Part shown: positions 14,654-15,688 of the stretch, in pieces
How the letters are laid out: each line of letters starts with the position of its first letter
Numbering within the stretch: position 1 is the first letter of the stretch
Origin: Clostridia bacterium
GTDB taxonomy: Bacteria; Bacillota; Clostridia; Oscillospirales; Acutalibacteraceae
DNA: 15,688 nt
Direction of reading: 5' to 3'
Assembly: GCA_900766945.1 (NCBI GenBank)
Contig: CAAFXD010000102.1
Coordinates: forward strand, 1-15,688
Notes under the pieces: generated by a model
The model's database searches: none
Seen by the model: the letters and a program-made list of their open reading frames with translations, nothing else
Told to the model about the DNA's origin: nothing
Program-made: the position numbers and the translations under genes

Positions 14654-15280
14654 TTATGGTTGCGGCAGAACGCCGCGGTTCATTTTGTATTGCTCCGCAC
14701 CGTAAATGCTGACGGCAACAATTTCGTATAAATGCGGTTTGATTTCCTGCAAAGAATACGGTTTGCCGCGCAAAATGGCATTACAGCAAGAGGAGACAAT
14801 CATATCAATATAAATATACATTTTTATGCGGACTTCCTCGGCGGAAAATCCGCGGCTTTCAAAAAACGCCAAAATATTGTCATACAGCGCTTTGACGGGG
14901 CCTTCGCGGTTTTCAATCATGGCGCTGATGCAAACATCCACATTTTTGTCAATGAGTAGTGTCAGCGTTTTGTTCTTTTCTAAAAATGTCACCAAAATAT
15001 CCACAAACCGCGCAATGCAGTGGTCTAAATCCTCGTCATTTTGAATTTGCACATTTTCAGCGTCCAAATGTAAAAAGTCCGTTGCCTTTTTGAGAATCAA
15101 TTTGGAAATCAGGTCAAATTTATCTTTAAAGTACAAGTAAAATGTACCTTTTGCCACGCCCGCCTTTTTCACAATATCGTCAATCGAGACGCTTGAAACG
15201 CCGTTGTGTTCAAATAATTCAAACGCGGCGGTAATCAAATTTTGATACTTCTCATTTTTCTTTTGTGCAATTTTATCCAT
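14654..15280 (-). CDS. TetR/AcrR-family regulator of the MMPL efflux operon
   Basis: This 208-residue TetR regulator has its N-terminal DNA-binding domain at about residues 12-58, including VSIDDIVKKAGVAKGTFYLYF (31-51) with the standard GTFYLYF end of the recognition helix. The C-terminal part is a helical ligand-binding and dimerisation domain. It is the first gene of the operon with the MMPL transporter and lipoprotein, and AGAGGTG precedes its ATG. Two near-identical dyads bracket its promoter, so it probably represses the whole operon, itself included, and releases DNA when an exported compound binds. The ligand is unknown. Confidence 0.93.
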   Translation of the reverse strand: MDKIAQKKNEKYQNLITAAFELFEHNGVSSVSIDDIVKKAGVAKGTFYLYFKDKFDLISKLILKKATDFLHLDAENVQIQNDEDLDHCIARFVDILVTFLEKNKTLTLLIDKNVDVCISAMIENREGPVKALYDNILAFFESRGFSAEEVRIKMYIYIDMIVSSCCNAILRGKPYSLQEIKPHLYEIVAVSIYGAEQYKMNRGVLPQP

Positions 15281-15315
15281 TTTTACACCTCTTTTTATGC
15301 AAAAAGTTCTTAAAA

Positions 15316-15328
15316 TGACTATTGGTCA
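15316..15328. promoter_or_regulatory. TetR operator O1 (efflux operon)
   Basis: TGACTATTGGTCA is a 13-bp dyad with flanking AA/TT extension. It lies downstream of the -10 box and within the expected 5' leader. It matches O2 (read on the other strand, TGACTAACGGTCA) at 11 of 13 positions. Confidence 0.75.
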
Positions 15329-15345
15329 TTTCTTAAACCTGCACC

Positions 15346-15373
15346 ATTTTAGCACAAAATGACCGTTAGTCAA
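15346..15373 (-). promoter_or_regulatory. Promoter of the TetR-MMPL-lipoprotein operon
   Basis: On the minus strand, TTGACT (15368-15373), a 16-bp spacer and TAAAAT (15346-15351), with a TGC immediately upstream of the -10, form an extended -10 promoter. It lies about 66 nt upstream of the regulator's ATG. Operator O2 overlaps its -35. Confidence 0.8.
15360..15372. promoter_or_regulatory. TetR operator O2 (efflux operon)
   Basis: TGACCGTTAGTCA is the second dyad. It overlaps five bases of the -35 box of the efflux operon promoter. Its centre is 44 bp from that of O1, about four helical turns, so dimers could bind on the same face of DNA. Confidence 0.75.
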
Positions 15374-15473
15374 TATCAAAAATACAGTTTTAACAAAACC
15401 TTCACATTTCATTCATCTTTCCACTACACTTCCCGAAACCCTTGCAACAATAAATTGAGGGTTGTCTATCCAA

Positions 15474-15575
15474 TCGTAGGGGCGATTCACGAATCGCCCG
15501 CAAGGCTTGATGTGATTTTGCGGAACAACACTAAGGTTGTTCCCTACGAATCGTAGGGGCGAACTGTGTTCGCCC
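15474..15575. repeat. Cluster of CTACG-bordered palindromic repeat units
   Basis: Three perfect stems lie within about 100 nt: GGGCGATTC-AC-GAATCGCCC (15480-15499), GGAACAAC-N6-GTTGTTCC (15522-15543) and GGGCGAAC-TGT-GTTCGCCC (15557-15575). The last two are joined by CTACGAATCGTAG (15544-15556), itself a palindrome. GTAGG/CCTAC marks the unit borders. The same stems with different loops occur at 3359-3378, 3401-3419 and 3434-3453. Confidence 0.8.
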
Positions 15576-15586
15576 GCCTAATTGGC

Positions 15587-15610
15587 ATTCTGCGCCGTTC
15601 GGCGAAGAAT
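15587..15610. repeat. Hairpin ATTCTGCGCC/GGCGAAGAAT
   Basis: ATTCT-G-CGCC and GGCG-A-AGAAT pair over 9 bp with one G/A mismatch around the loop GTTC. It follows the palindrome cluster. No T-run follows directly, so a terminator role is doubtful. Confidence 0.5.
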
Positions 15611-15642
15611 CTCGTTTCGTATATTTTTATTTTGTGCTATTG

Positions 15643-15675
15643 GAGATCCTTCGCTTCGCTCAGGATGACAGAATG
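15643..15675. repeat. GATCCTTCGCTTCGCTCAGGATGACA-type dispersed repeat
   Basis: The segment GAGATCCTTCGC (15644-15655) followed by TTCGCTCAGGATGACAGAAT (15655-15674) forms ATCCT...AGGAT ends around a CTTCGCTTCG core. I recognise this string from memory as a short repeat found many times in intergenic DNA of varied bacterial genomes; only one copy is in this window. Confidence 0.55.
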
Positions 15676-15688
15676 GGGTTTGTGTTTA

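Larger units (their letters stand above)
15374..15688. other. Intergenic region with palindromic repeats, no gene seen
   Basis: No credible coding region is seen in these 315 nt up to the window edge. The part from 15374 to 15470 is AT-rich and holds one bulged stem, AACCCT...AGGGTT (15437-15463), without a T-run. From 15474 onward it consists mainly of the palindromic units listed separately. Confidence 0.65.

Noticed and set aside
15359..15556. 65-codon open frame near the window end
   Set aside because: It runs through operator O2 and palindromic repeats, and its sequence is translated repeat with no supporting ribosome binding site.

Overview
The window looks like a chromosomal segment of a gut-type Clostridia (Bacillota), most like the Oscillospirales group. 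This is an inference from four things: Gram-positive AGGAGG-type ribosome binding sites, clostridial protein families (BlaI/M56 pair, BspA-type LRR lipoprotein, YczE-type membrane protein, clostridial MMPL plus lipoprotein operon), moderate GC, and intergenic DNA packed with short palindromic repeats. I see no rRNA, tRNA, CRISPR array, transposase, integrase or phage gene.

Layout. 1-173: intergenic DNA dominated by a ~106-nt imperfect inverted repeat. 174-1226 (-): PiT-type phosphate permease. 1227-1411: divergent control region with back-to-back promoters and two dyads. 1412-3115 (+): BlaI-type repressor followed by an M56 (BlaR1-like) membrane metallopeptidase whose extracellular part is a VTEP-repeat, Thr/Glu/Pro-rich tail rather than a penicillin-binding sensor. 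3116-3631: non-coding, with a diverged direct duplication and several small palindromes. 3632-4558 (+): monoacylglycerol-lipase-like alpha/beta hydrolase in which the nucleophile serine codon reads glycine, closed by a strong terminator. 4772-7330 (+): two-gene operon of a GPH/MelB-like sugar:cation symporter and a leucine-rich-repeat lipoprotein. 7419-9916 (-): oleate hydratase (ohyA) preceded by a TetR-family regulator with its own promoter and palindromic operator. 10105-10758 (+): YczE-type integral membrane protein. 10824-15280 (-): three-gene efflux operon (TetR regulator, MMPL/RND-type transporter, large lipoprotein), whose promoter is bracketed by two near-identical 13-bp dyads. 15374-15688: non-coding, with further palindromic repeats related to those at 3116-3631.

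How it fits together. Several units deal with the cell envelope or with lipids and amphiphiles: ohyA hydrates unsaturated fatty acids, MMPL proteins export amphiphilic or lipidic compounds, the hydrolase resembles acylglycerol lipases, and the BlaI/M56 pair is built like an envelope-stress sensor. The four regulator genes or pairs lie next to their likely targets, and three of the regulators (BlaI and both TetRs) have recognisable dyads at their own promoters. This is a mosaic of small self-regulated units and not an obvious single new system. The best leads are the serine-less hydrolase, the long hairpin at 38-143, the palindromic repeat family, and the repurposed BlaR1-like sensor.
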